NCBI RefSeq assembly: GCF_014648855.1
Contig: NZ_BMRX01000005.1
Span: 409,322 to 473,321, forward strand
Reading direction: 5' to 3'
Source of the DNA: Streptomyces parvulus
GTDB taxonomy: Bacteria > Actinomycetota > Actinomycetes > Streptomycetales > Streptomycetaceae
DNA: 64,000 nucleotides
Notes under the pieces: model-generated
What the model saw: the letters and a program-made list of their open reading frames with translations, nothing else
The model's database searches: none
What the model was told of the DNA's origin: nothing
Made by a program: the position numbers and the translations under genes
In this document: positions 42,632-54,218 of the stretch, in pieces
Numbering within the stretch: the first letter of the stretch is position 1
Layout of the letters: each line of letters starts with the position of its first letter

Positions 42632-43147
42632 TCAGCGCCCGGCTTCGACCAGGTTCGGGATCTCCTGCGTGGCGTACCAGAGCAGCTCGTGGTCGTCGGC
42701 GCCGTCGACGACGGACCGGGCGGCGTCGTCCCCGCCGTCGGCCGCCGCGAGGGCCTCGGCGGCCGCGCTCACGTCCGCGAGCGCGTCGGCGGAGTCCACG
42801 TGCACCGCCGCCGCCTTGGCCAGCCGCAGCGGCCCGGCGACCCGCACCTCGCCCGGCGCGGCGTCCTCGGACTCCCCGGCCGGGCCGGCGGAGACCGCGC
42901 CGTCGGACACGTCGAGGGCGACCACGACCCGGCGCCGGTCCGCGTCGGAGCCGGCAGCCAGCAGCCGCAGCGAGGCCTGCGCGGCCAGCCCCAGGGCGGC
43001 GTACTCCAGTTCCTCCGTGTCGTCCGACCGGTACCAGTCGCGCAGCGCCGGCGTGACGGCGTGGGCGAGGAGCGGCCCGGTCCCCAGCTCTCCGGTCCGG
43101 TGCGCCTCGGCGAGGCCGGACAGGGTCAGGGGGACGTAGACGCGCAT
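42632..43147 (-). CDS. Conserved actinobacterial hypothetical protein (171 residues)
   Basis: ATG 43147 begins MRVYVPLTLSGLAEAHRTGEL. The soluble, acidic, alanine-rich protein has no membrane segment or signal peptide and ends EIPNLVEAGR. It resembles an uncharacterised actinobacterial family (DUF6912-like, from memory). No catalytic motif is evident. It probably shares a transcript with the HAD gene downstream. A block of 11-12-nt repeats lies 34-93 nt upstream of its start. Confidence 0.8.
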   Translation of the reverse strand: MRVYVPLTLSGLAEAHRTGELGTGPLLAHAVTPALRDWYRSDDTEELEYAALGLAAQASLRLLAAGSDADRRRVVVALDVSDGAVSAGPAGESEDAAPGEVRVAGPLRLAKAAAVHVDSADALADVSAAAEALAAADGGDDAARSVVDGADDHELLWYATQEIPNLVEAGR

Positions 43148-43505
43148 GGGACCGCCGCTTTCGGGTCGGGGGCTTTCGGGCCCGAGGAGCCCCGGAGGAG
43201 CCCTCGGAGGAGCCCCGGAGGAGCCCCGAGGGAGCCCGGAGGGGTCTTCAGGATACGTGCGGGTGTCCCCTTTCGGGTTCCCGCCCAGGGCGCCCCGGGC
43301 GTCCACCTCCGGCCCGGAATTCACCCGCCCCGCCCGCTCCGCACCGGCCCGGGCATGGGCCCGGTCACCCTGATAGGTGAACCTTCCGGCTCCCTCGGCG
43401 CGACCGCCCGCCTCCTTGCCGTGCGGTGCCCCGACCCCGTACAAGATCCCCAACCACTAAGTTACTGCTCGGTATCAACCGGGCCGCCGCCGAACGGGAT
43501 CCCCC
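43148..43505. other. Divergent intergenic region
   Basis: This 358-nt region separates the 171-residue protein gene from the divergent Rv3235-like gene and should hold both promoters. It contains the tandem repeat block at 43181-43240. No small gene is supported. Confidence 0.5.
43181..43240. repeat. Short tandem GGAGGAGCCCC repeats
   Basis: About five imperfect copies of an 11-12-nt unit lie in the 5' leader of the minus-strand gene that starts at 43147. Copies differ at one or two positions and shift register once. Confidence 0.75.
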
Positions 43506-44243
43506 ATGCGCAAGGTCATGACCAGGACTCAGACCCGCCCCAGCAGCCCTCCCCCGCCCGCCCCCGAGGCCCTGCCGGACCCCGGAGCCGCGTCCCGGGC
43601 ACCCGGCGGTCTCCCGCCCCGCCGGCCCGGCGGGCGGCCCGTGCGCACCGCGCCGTCCGGCGGGCGCCCGCCGGGCTCCCCCGGCCGTTCCTCACGGGCC
43701 CGCACCAGGCCGGCGGACACCCGCCCGCCCACGGCGGGACAGGGCCCCGGCCGGGCACCCGGAACGGCGCCGCTCCAGCCGGGCGCCCACCGGCCCGCCC
43801 CGGCCGCCTCGGCGCCTCGCGCGACACTGCCGCTGCCGCCCCTCACCGCACCGTCCGCCGCGCCCCTGGTCCCCACCCAGACCCCGCGCCGCCCCGTCCC
43901 GCAGATCCGCCCCACGGACCGCTTCGCCGAGCTGCTCCTCCACGTGCTCAGCGGCCGGCGCCCGGTCCACTCGATGCTCCGCCACACCGTCGGCCGCGCC
44001 TACGACGACCTGGCCCACCTCGCCGAGCGGGGCCCGCTGCGCACCCGCGGCGCCCTTCCGGTGGTCCGGGACATCGGCTACTTCGAGCCCCGCCCCGGCG
44101 CCCTGGAGGTCTTCGCCCGCATCGGCGCGGGCGACCAGCTGCGCGCGATGGCCTTCCGGCTGGAACAGGGCCGGGACCTGCGCTGGCGCTGCACGGCGGT
44201 GGAACTCGGCGGCCCCCGCAGGACCCACGCGGACGACGACTGA
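43506..44243 (+). CDS. Rv3235-family protein
   Basis: The 245-residue product has a disordered Pro/Arg-rich N-terminal region (about 1-135) and a conserved C-terminal domain (about 138-235) with RFAELLLHVLSGRRPVHSML and a beta-rich end (RWRCTAVELGG). This C-terminal domain matches the Rv3235 family, which in mycobacteria also sits near secA. Its function is not known. It converges on secA, with a hairpin between them. Confidence 0.82.
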   Translation: MRKVMTRTQTRPSSPPPPAPEALPDPGAASRAPGGLPPRRPGGRPVRTAPSGGRPPGSPGRSSRARTRPADTRPPTAGQGPGRAPGTAPLQPGAHRPAPAASAPRATLPLPPLTAPSAAPLVPTQTPRRPVPQIRPTDRFAELLLHVLSGRRPVHSMLRHTVGRAYDDLAHLAERGPLRTRGALPVVRDIGYFEPRPGALEVFARIGAGDQLRAMAFRLEQGRDLRWRCTAVELGGPRRTHADDD

Positions 44244-44304
44244 CGGCGACCGCGACGCCCTTCCACCGCCCGCGTCCGCCCCGCGCGGGAGCGCGGACAC
44301 GCCG

Positions 44305-44335
44305 GAGGGCCGGCCACCACGGGTGACCGGCCCTC
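44305..44335. terminator. Terminator between the Rv3235-like gene and secA
   Basis: GAGGGCCGG (44305-44313) pairs perfectly with CCGGCCCTC (44327-44335), loop 13 nt. It lies between two convergent genes and could serve both. Confidence 0.75.
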
Positions 44336-44368
44336 CCCTCGGCACGAGCGCCCCGCGGCGCCGCGCCG

Positions 44369-47215
<2,847 letters not shown>

Positions 47216-47493
47216 GGGGGTTGGTCTCCTTGCCGGTCGGGCCTGGGACGGTCGGTTTCCTGTCACGGACTGAGCAACGGCCATCGTATGCGAGGACCCC
47301 GCCACCCCGGGAGGCCTGCCGTGACGGGACCGTCCACTCCTTGCATCGGGCTTCGACGTCTGACGTCACCGGGTTCAACGTCCGGGCCCCGCGGATGGTG
47401 CCGCACCCCCCGGTGAATTGAGTGGAACGTGACCGCTTGTTCACGCAGGGCAAAAAGATGGCGCCGGTCACGGGAGCCCGCCAGAATCGGCCG

Positions 47494-48081
47494 ATGGAAC
47501 CCGTCACCCTCACCACGGAACGCCTGGTCCTGCGCGCGCCCGGCCCCCAGGACACGGACGCCGTGTACACCGCCTGCCAGGACCCCGACATCCAGCGCTG
47601 GACCACGATCCCCTCGCCCTACCTCCCGGAGCACGCACGGGGCTTCACGGAGCAGATGGTTCCGGACGGCTGGGCGAACGGCTCCATGTTCACCTTCGGC
47701 CTCTTCCTGCCCGCCGGGGACCTGGTGGGCATGATCGGGGTCACGATGATCTCCCTGGGCGCCGGTGAGCTGGGGTTCTGGGCCGCCAAGGAGTTCCGCG
47801 GCCGGGGCTACACCACGGAGGCCTCCCTCGCGGTGGCCCGCTGGGCGTTCACCGAGCGGGCGATCGACCGCCTGGAGTGGCGCGCCGAGGCCGGCCACAC
47901 GGCCTCCCGCGCGGTGGCCCTTCGCGCGGGGTTCACCATGGAGGGCACCCTGCGCTCCGCGGTCGGCAACAAGGGCGTGCGCCGGGACTGCTGGATCGGC
48001 TCCCTGCTCCCCTCGGACCTCGCCCTCCCGTCGACGGCCCCCTACCTGCCGGCACGCGACCAGGAGCCGCCCGCCGCCTAG
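47494..48081 (+). CDS. GNAT-family N-acetyltransferase (RimJ/RimL-like)
   Basis: ATG 47494 (MEPVTLTTERLVLRAP) gives the standard start of the RimJ-like group; the frame is open upstream but unsupported. The 195-residue product has the LTTERLVLR beta strand, the acetyl-CoA loop FRGRGYTTEASLAVARWAF and the C-terminal EAGHTASRAVALRAGF helix followed by EGTLRSA. It should acetylate an amino group on a protein N-terminus or small molecule; the substrate is unknown. It diverges from secA and lies 45 nt before the DNA glycosylase gene. Confidence 0.9.
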   Translation: MEPVTLTTERLVLRAPGPQDTDAVYTACQDPDIQRWTTIPSPYLPEHARGFTEQMVPDGWANGSMFTFGLFLPAGDLVGMIGVTMISLGAGELGFWAAKEFRGRGYTTEASLAVARWAFTERAIDRLEWRAEAGHTASRAVALRAGFTMEGTLRSAVGNKGVRRDCWIGSLLPSDLALPSTAPYLPARDQEPPAA

Positions 48082-48126
48082 CGGCACGGGCCCCGCTGTC
48101 AGTCCCACCCCTTATGGTGCGGACGT

Positions 48127-49329
48127 ATGACGACCCTCCCGCGCCCCGCGACGGAACTGTCCGCAGACGAGGCCCGCCGCATCGCCCTCCGCGCACAGGG
48201 GTTCCTCGGCGCGCCCGACCGCCGCGCGGGCGTCCGCGGCGTCCTCAGACACCTGGGCGCGGTGCAGCTGGACACCATCTCGGTCCTCGCCCGCTCGCAC
48301 GAACTCATCCCGTACGCCCGCCTCGGCGCGGTCGGCCGCGGGACCGTCGAGGCCGCCTACTGGAAGCCTGTCTCCGTGGGCGCGCCTCCGGCACGACCGC
48401 ACGCCTTCGAGTACTGGTCGCACGCCGCCTGCATCCTCCCCATCGAGGAGTGGCCCCACTTCGCCTTCCGCCGCCGCGCCTACCGCGGCCGCCCGCACTG
48501 GAACCACGACCTCCCCGAGGGCACCTACGAGCAGGTCGTCAAGCAGCTGCGCACCGAGGGCCCGCTCACGGCAACGGACCTGGGCGGCGCGAAGCGGACC
48601 AGCGAGTGGTGGGACTGGTCGGGCACCAAGGTCGCCGTCGAGCGCGCGCTGATGTACGGCGAGGTGGTCTGCGTGGAGCGCCGGGGCTGGAAGCGGGTGT
48701 ACGACCTCGCGGAGCGCGCCGTCCCGGCCGCGCTGCTCCATGACGACCTGGACGACGCCGAGTGCCTGCGCCGCCTGGTCCGCCTGGCGGGTGAGGCCCT
48801 GGGCGTGGGCACGCGCGCGGACATCGCGGACTATCACCGCGTCAAGGCCGAGCAGGTCGACGCGGTGATCGCCGACTCGGGTCTGGTGCCGGTCACGGTG
48901 GCAGGCTGGTCCAAGCCGGCCTGGGCCGACCCCGCGGCCCTCGAGACCGTCCCGCGCGGCCGGCACCGCACCACGCTGCTCTCGCCGTTCGACTCCCTGA
49001 TCTGGGAACGGGCGCGCACGGAGCGGATCTTCGGCTTCACCCACCGCCTGGAGGCCTACGTCCCCAAGCCCAAGCGGGTGCACGGCTACTTCGCCATGCC
49101 GGTGCTGGCGGGCGGCCGGCTCGTGGGCCGCGTGGACCCGGCGCGCGAGGGACGCACGCTGGTCGCCAAGCAGGTCCGGCTGGACGGCGTCAAGGCCGCC
49201 CCGGCGGTGGCCCAGGCGCTGGTGGAGGCGGCGGGCTGGGTCGACTGCACGGACGTCCGGGTGGAGCGCGTCGACACCCAGCAGGAGCGGGCGGCCCTGA
49301 CGGCGGAGCTGGCCCGCCTGCTCGCCTGA
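48127..49329 (+). CDS. YcaQ/AlkX-type winged-helix DNA glycosylase
   Basis: The 400-residue protein belongs to the HTH_42 family of DNA glycosylases, which open interstrand crosslinks or remove bulky alkylated bases. The catalytic motif region is GAVQLDTISVLARSHELIPYAR with Gln47-x-Asp49; the Q-x-D form is typical of YcaQ (AlkX) rather than the Q-x-Q form of AlkZ. The C-terminal part has the conserved LLSPFDSLIWERARTERIF. Winged-helix repeats fill the middle. No secondary-metabolite cluster is next to it, so a general repair role is likely. Confidence 0.9.
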   Translation: MTTLPRPATELSADEARRIALRAQGFLGAPDRRAGVRGVLRHLGAVQLDTISVLARSHELIPYARLGAVGRGTVEAAYWKPVSVGAPPARPHAFEYWSHAACILPIEEWPHFAFRRRAYRGRPHWNHDLPEGTYEQVVKQLRTEGPLTATDLGGAKRTSEWWDWSGTKVAVERALMYGEVVCVERRGWKRVYDLAERAVPAALLHDDLDDAECLRRLVRLAGEALGVGTRADIADYHRVKAEQVDAVIADSGLVPVTVAGWSKPAWADPAALETVPRGRHRTTLLSPFDSLIWERARTERIFGFTHRLEAYVPKPKRVHGYFAMPVLAGGRLVGRVDPAREGRTLVAKQVRLDGVKAAPAVAQALVEAAGWVDCTDVRVERVDTQQERAALTAELARLLA

Positions 49330-49392
49330 CCGAGCGGCCCGGATCCCAGGAGTAGGCCCGCGTGAAGCGTGGCTGCGGCAAGCGGGGCCGCG

Positions 49393-50157
49393 TCAGCGGA
49401 TCTCGAGGATCTTCTCCCGCATCGCGTAGACCACGGCTTCCATCCTGGAGTGCAGTTGCAGCTTCTCCAGGATGTTGCGCACGTGGTTCTTCACGGTGTT
49501 CTCGGAGATGAACAGCTCTTTCGCGATGTCCCGGTTGTTCATCCCGGTGGCGACGAGCTTGAGCACCTCCAGCTCGCGATCGGTGAGCCGCGGCGCGGGC
49601 ACCAGCCGGCGCTCGTCCGTCCGCTGGATCATCGACTTGAACTCGGTGAGCAGCTTCGACGCCATGGAGGGGCTGATCTGCGACTGTCCGTCGGCGACCG
49701 CGCGGATGGCGGTGGCGACCTCGTCCGTGGAGATCTCCTTGAGGAGGTAACCGGTGGCGCCCGCCTTGATCGCGTCGTAGAGGTCGGCCTCCTCGTCGCT
49801 GATCGTCAGCATGATGATCTTCGCGCTGGGAGCGACCTCCTTGATGGAGGTGCAGGCCTCGATGCCGCCTCGCTTGGGCATCCGCACGTCCATCAGGACG
49901 ATGTCGGGCAGCAGGTCGGCGGCCTTCTCCACGGCCTCGGCGCCGTCTCCGGCCTCGCCGACGACCTGGATGTCCTCCTCGGCCGCGAGCACGATCTCCA
50001 GGCCCCGGCGGAAGAGGGCGTGGTCGTCGACTACCAGGACCCTGATCGGCTCCTCGCGTGCCGCGCCCGCACCCGCGTCCGGGGCCGTGCCGACGGCGCC
50101 GTCGTCGATCCCGTGGTCGACGCCCGCACCACGCATCGGTCCGAAACTCTCCGCCAT
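49393..50157 (-). CDS. NarL/FixJ-family response regulator
   Basis: ATG 50157 follows GGGGGAGGA at about 6 nt. The 254-residue product has a disordered lead of 36 residues, a receiver domain (about 38-155) with acidic VVDDH, phospho-acceptor Asp90 in LMDVRMPK and Lys140, and a LuxR-type helix-turn-helix at about 188-250 (LTDRELEVLKLVATGMNNRDIAKELFISENTVKNHV). No histidine kinase gene is adjacent, so it looks like an orphan. It lies downstream of hpf, separated from it by a strong terminator. Confidence 0.93.
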   Translation of the reverse strand: MAESFGPMRGAGVDHGIDDGAVGTAPDAGAGAAREEPIRVLVVDDHALFRRGLEIVLAAEEDIQVVGEAGDGAEAVEKAADLLPDIVLMDVRMPKRGGIEACTSIKEVAPSAKIIMLTISDEEADLYDAIKAGATGYLLKEISTDEVATAIRAVADGQSQISPSMASKLLTEFKSMIQRTDERRLVPAPRLTDRELEVLKLVATGMNNRDIAKELFISENTVKNHVRNILEKLQLHSRMEAVVYAMREKILEIR

Positions 50158-50320
50158 CGTTCCTCCCCCTGAAGGCTTCGGCCCGTGGTCAGGAGCCGGC
50201 GCCAACCCAGAGCAACGGCCCACCGGTTGGGCCGTGGCCGCCATGATTCCATGTCCGGCGGACAACGGGGCGACAGCGCGGCTCCGAAAGGGGTCGCACA
50301 CCCTCGCGCACCGTCGCACG

Positions 50321-50361
50321 CCGGTGCCCCTGGGGGCGCACACGCGCTCCAGGGGCACCGG
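50321..50361 (-). terminator. hpf terminator
   Basis: A perfect 13-bp inverted repeat (50321-50333 with 50349-50361) has a 15-nt loop. It begins about 20 nt beyond the hpf stop and separates hpf from the response-regulator gene. Confidence 0.85.
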
Positions 50362-50382
50362 TCGACAGTCGCCGCGCGGTGG

Positions 50383-51075
50383 TCAGCCGCCGAGCGCGTC
50401 GCCCGCGTCGGGGGCGTGCGCCTGGGTGACCATCGTGTCCGTGGTGAGGTGGATCACGCCGTAGTCGTAGGCGTGCCGCCGGTAGACGACGCTGGGCTCC
50501 TTCGTCTCGGAGTCGACGAAGAGGTAGAAGTCGTGCCCGACCAGTTCCATCTCGTAGAGCGCCTGGTCGAGGGACATCGGTGCGGCCACGTGGGTCTTCT
50601 CGCGGACGACGAGCGGGCCGTCGCCCTGGACCTCCAGCGAGCCGATCTTCTTGGTGGGTACGCCATCCTGCTTCTCCGTCGGGACGACGTCGCCGTTCCC
50701 GTTGAGCGTCGCCGCGCCGGGTACGTGGTCGGCGACCTCGGCCGCCGGGATCCGGCGTGATCCGCGGCGCGAGAAGCGCTTGTCGTGCTGCTTGCGCAGT
50801 CGTGCGTCAAGCTTCTCCGCCGCCAGGTCGAGCGCCGCGTACGGGTCGCTCGCCGCTGCCTCCGCCCGGATCACCGGACCGCGGGAGCGGAGTGTGATCT
50901 CCACTCGGTCACAGCGGTCGGCCTGCCGGGGGTTCGGCTCCTTGGACACCTCGACGTCGAGGCTGATCACCTTGCCATCGAGCTTCTGGATCTTCTCCAG
51001 CTTCAGCTTCTCGGCCACGTGCTTCCGGAACCGCTCGGGCACCTCGGTCTTGCGGCCCTTGACGACGATGTCCAC
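50383..51075 (-). CDS. hpf: Long ribosome hibernation-promoting factor
   Basis: GTG 51075 starts MDIVVKGRKTEVPERFRKHV, the usual beginning of the family. The 230-residue protein has an N-terminal HPF/YfiA ribosome-binding domain (about 1-100), a linker, and a C-terminal dimerisation domain (about 165-225; MSLDQALYEMELVGHDFYLFVDSET...YRRHAYDYGVIHL). Long HPF proteins pair 70S ribosomes into inactive 100S dimers in stationary phase or stress. It has its own terminator. The 288-nt upstream region, unusually AT-rich for this window, is a good place for stress-responsive promoters. Confidence 0.94.
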   Translation of the reverse strand: MDIVVKGRKTEVPERFRKHVAEKLKLEKIQKLDGKVISLDVEVSKEPNPRQADRCDRVEITLRSRGPVIRAEAAASDPYAALDLAAEKLDARLRKQHDKRFSRRGSRRIPAAEVADHVPGAATLNGNGDVVPTEKQDGVPTKKIGSLEVQGDGPLVVREKTHVAAPMSLDQALYEMELVGHDFYLFVDSETKEPSVVYRRHAYDYGVIHLTTDTMVTQAHAPDAGDALGG

Positions 51076-51362
51076 GCAGAACTCCGTTCCCGGATCGCTC
51101 CGCTCCGTTGGCGGAGCATCTCCCTTTTGCACCAGGTTCCGGAACACCCCGGAACCTCGGACTCGGTGACGTCCACCTCCTCCCCCGCGGGCGAGATCTC
51201 CACTCCCCCGGTGCGGGTGAAGACGGTAAAACCCGCGACAGGGCATTCGGATTTGGGAGGTGTGGCCTGCGCCTTTGCCTCTCCACCGAACATATCTCGC
51301 CCGGACGGATGTCGTCACCCTCTACTGCGACGTACCTCCGTTCCAGTGAATTGGACCTCTTA

Positions 51363-52283
51363 TTACCTGCAACGACGTAAGTTCTCAGTCAGTTCCGGTT
51401 TATTTTCGAAAGAATCAGGTGAAGCCGCGACCACTGCCGCGCAGATCGCTTCCCGGATCGCGTCACCGCCTCCGTTCGGACCCGCCTTTACCGGCCCGGT
51501 CTTCCGTTCCTCTCTGCCTTCCCCCGCCGCCGACGGATACACAGGCGATCTCGCCATCCCGTACGTGTCCGGCCCCCTCCACGACTCAGCCGCGCGCAGG
51601 GCCCGTGCCGCCTCGGTCAGGGAGGCCCCCGTCGTCATCAGGTCGTCGACCAGGACGACCGGGCCGCCCCCGCACAGCAGCCGGCCGCCGCCGGGAGCCA
51701 CGGCGAGGGCCCCGGCGAGGTTGTCCAGCCGCTGCCGGGCGTCGAGGCCCGCCTGGTCGGCCACGGCGTGCCGCTGCCGCAGCAGGGCGGCCACCCGCGC
51801 CGGCGTCCCGGTGCGCCGCAGCTCCCCGGCCGCCGCGAGGGCGATGCGCCGGGCCGGGTCGTGCCCGCGTCGGCGCACCGCCCGCCGCGCCGACGGCACG
51901 GGCACGAGCAGCACGGGGCCGGGTGATCCGTCCGGTCCGACGACGCCGGATCCCGCCGGTCCGCCGACGCCGGATCCCGCCGCGAGGAGCCCCGCCCGCA
52001 CCGCCGCCGCCAGCGCCTCGCCGAGCGGCGGTGTGAGGGCCAGGACGCCGCGCTCCTTGTGGGCCAGCAGCGCGGCCCGCACCTCGTCCGCGTACGGCGC
52101 TGCCGCGTGCACCGGCGGCAGCCCGGCGGGCTCCGGGTCCGGTCGCACCCGGCGCGGCGGGGTCCCGCTCAGGGCGGTGCGGCACCGCGGGCACAGCACC
52201 GCCCGCATCCGGCCGCAGCCGCCGCACTCGGCCGGCAGCACCAGGTCCGTGAGATCTCGCCACCAGCCCCGCAGTCGCCCCAT
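51363..52283 (-). CDS. ComF-family phosphoribosyltransferase-like protein
   Basis: ATG 52283 (MGRLRGWWRDLTDLVLPAECGGCG) begins the conserved ComF start. The 306-residue product has a four-Cys zinc-binding region (CGGC...CPRC), a middle domain with LLVPVPSARRAVRRRGHDP, and the PRPP loop VVLVDDLMTTGASL. Where the family usually ends shortly after, this protein carries an insert of about 45 residues rich in Gly, Pro and charge before the conserved AAVVAASPDSFE, and then an AT-rich tail with a TTA leucine codon (51378-51380). ComF proteins are linked to DNA uptake or competence-like systems; the role in Streptomyces is not established. Confidence 0.85.
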   Translation of the reverse strand: MGRLRGWWRDLTDLVLPAECGGCGRMRAVLCPRCRTALSGTPPRRVRPDPEPAGLPPVHAAAPYADEVRAALLAHKERGVLALTPPLGEALAAAVRAGLLAAGSGVGGPAGSGVVGPDGSPGPVLLVPVPSARRAVRRRGHDPARRIALAAAGELRRTGTPARVAALLRQRHAVADQAGLDARQRLDNLAGALAVAPGGGRLLCGGGPVVLVDDLMTTGASLTEAARALRAAESWRGPDTYGMARSPVYPSAAGEGREERKTGPVKAGPNGGGDAIREAICAAVVAASPDSFENKPELTENLRRCR

Positions 52284-52370
52284 GGCCACCACTGTGCCAA
52301 GCCCGCCGGAACCCGGCCAGGCCTGTGGAAAACACCGGCCGGGCGCCTGTGGAAAACCGTCCCGGACGCC

Positions 52371-54218
52371 TCAGCCCGGATAGACCGGCGCGGTCCCCTC
52401 GGTGACCTTCTGCCACTGGAGCCCCGACGGCAGCCGCACGATCAGGTCCTCGGAGTACGCCACGAGCGGCAGCCGCTCGTCCTCGGTGGCGGCGATCTCC
52501 TTGACGCCGGTCAGGGCGGCGGGCACCGACGCCTCCGGGGTCGAGCCGTCGACCTGGACGTACCCGATCTGCTGGACGCCGCCGCGCTCGCGTCCGACCA
52601 CCACGAGCCTGCTGTCGCCGGCCCACGACATGGCCGTGACCTCCTCCAGCTCTGGCGTGGCGGAGCGCAGTTCGAGGACGGTGACCGCCGGCGGTTCGCC
52701 CGCCCGCTCCTCGCGTTCGATCCGCCCGATGAGCAGCGAGCGCTCGCCGTCCTTCTCCACGACGAGCGCGATCCGCACCCCGTCCGCCGCCGCCCGCACG
52801 GCCTGTACCCGCCCGTCGAGCCCCGGGGTGCGCACCTCCACCGGCTCGCCGGCCCCCTTCTCCAGCAGCAGCAGCCGCGGGTCGGCGGGGTCCCGGTCGG
52901 CGATCCACAGGTCGCCCTGCGCGTCCCAGCTGGGCGGGGTCAGCCGGTCGGCCTCCGCCTTGCCCTTGCTGACCAGCACGGGGTCGCCGAGCGAACCGCC
53001 CGACACCAGGGAGGCGACGTACAGCGACTTGTTGTCCAGGCCGATACCGGCGGCGCTGTGCTCGTCGCGCGACACCGCCACCGCCCGCAGGGCCTTCTCG
53101 CCCTCGCCGAGGGGGCCGGGAACGGGTTCCGCGCGGGTCCCGTTGCTGCCCGCCGCGATCCGCACCAGACGCTGGTCGCCGTCGACGAAGTACAGGTAGT
53201 CGGCACGCTGTGCCGAGCCCCGCGCGGCGACCGTCTCCGCGCGGTCCTCGCCGAGCGAGCAGAGCTGCTCGCCGCCCGCGCGCAGCTCGACCTCGTCCAC
53301 GGCCGGGGTGAGGTTCTGCAGCGTGTACAGGAGCTGGGCGGCCATCTCGTCGCACTGGTCCTGGTCGGCGCGGGCGGCCTTGTCGTTCAACGGGACGGTC
53401 AGCTTGCTGCGGTCGTCGGGCGTCAGCGCGCCCGCGTTCTCCGCCAGCGCCGTGCCGGTCGGGAAGCTCGACCTGACCACGGGCCCGAGCAGGCTCGACG
53501 GCCCGCCGATCAGGGAGCGCACCACCTGGGTCATGGGGTCCACCCGGCGGCGTACGTACACGGGGTCGGCGACGGCGGCCGGCTGCGGACCGGCGCCCTC
53601 GTCGGCAGCCGACCGCACCGTGGTGTTCGAGGCGAAGTAGTACCGGTTGACCGACATGTAGTTGCGCTGGAAGTCCGACTTGCCCATGACGACCCCCTGC
53701 GGCAGCTGGTCGATGCGCCACTGGCCGGTCTTGCCGTCCCGGGTCAGGTGCACCGACTGGCGGTAGGCGCCGTCGGCGGGCGCGTACGACTGCTGGGCGT
53801 CCACCGTGGCCACCTTGGCGCCCGTCAGGGTCACCGAGTAGTCGTTGGCCTCCTCGCGGCTGCCGGAGTGGTCGGACTCGGTGCCGGGCCCGCCGGCGAG
53901 CACGGTCGCCGAGTCGTCCGGCCGCCAGCTCTTCGCGGCGTCTCCGGTGAGGTACTTGCGCGCCGTCTCGTAGTGCGGGTCGTCGCTGGTCAGGGCCTCG
54001 AGGAAGCCCTGCACGATGTCGGAGGGCGGCGCGTCCTCGCGCGGCGGCATCGCGAACACCCGTACCTGCGGGTCCTGCCGCGGCGTGGACTCCACCCCGC
54101 GCAGGTCCCCGCTGTCCGGCATGGCCGCACACCCCGCCAGCAGTACGACGCCCCCGACGGTGTACGCCACCACGCGTGCCGGCCTGCGCCGACCGCCTCC
54201 CCCGCGGTCAGCGCCCAC
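52371..54218 (-). CDS. lpqB: Lipoprotein LpqB, partner of MtrAB
   Basis: GTG 54218 follows AGGGGAGG. The 615-residue product has a signal peptide with lipobox LAGC (Cys30), a sporulation/germination-type GerMN domain at roughly 210-340, and a C-terminal beta-propeller with repeated LLLIGRIER- and VSRDEHSAAG-like blades. In actinobacteria LpqB lies outside the membrane and modulates the MtrB sensor kinase. It overlaps the 3' end of mtrB by 11 nt, so translation is probably coupled. Confidence 0.94.
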   Translation of the reverse strand: MGADRGGGGRRRPARVVAYTVGGVVLLAGCAAMPDSGDLRGVESTPRQDPQVRVFAMPPREDAPPSDIVQGFLEALTSDDPHYETARKYLTGDAAKSWRPDDSATVLAGGPGTESDHSGSREEANDYSVTLTGAKVATVDAQQSYAPADGAYRQSVHLTRDGKTGQWRIDQLPQGVVMGKSDFQRNYMSVNRYYFASNTTVRSAADEGAGPQPAAVADPVYVRRRVDPMTQVVRSLIGGPSSLLGPVVRSSFPTGTALAENAGALTPDDRSKLTVPLNDKAARADQDQCDEMAAQLLYTLQNLTPAVDEVELRAGGEQLCSLGEDRAETVAARGSAQRADYLYFVDGDQRLVRIAAGSNGTRAEPVPGPLGEGEKALRAVAVSRDEHSAAGIGLDNKSLYVASLVSGGSLGDPVLVSKGKAEADRLTPPSWDAQGDLWIADRDPADPRLLLLEKGAGEPVEVRTPGLDGRVQAVRAAADGVRIALVVEKDGERSLLIGRIEREERAGEPPAVTVLELRSATPELEEVTAMSWAGDSRLVVVGRERGGVQQIGYVQVDGSTPEASVPAALTGVKEIAATEDERLPLVAYSEDLIVRLPSGLQWQKVTEGTAPVYPG

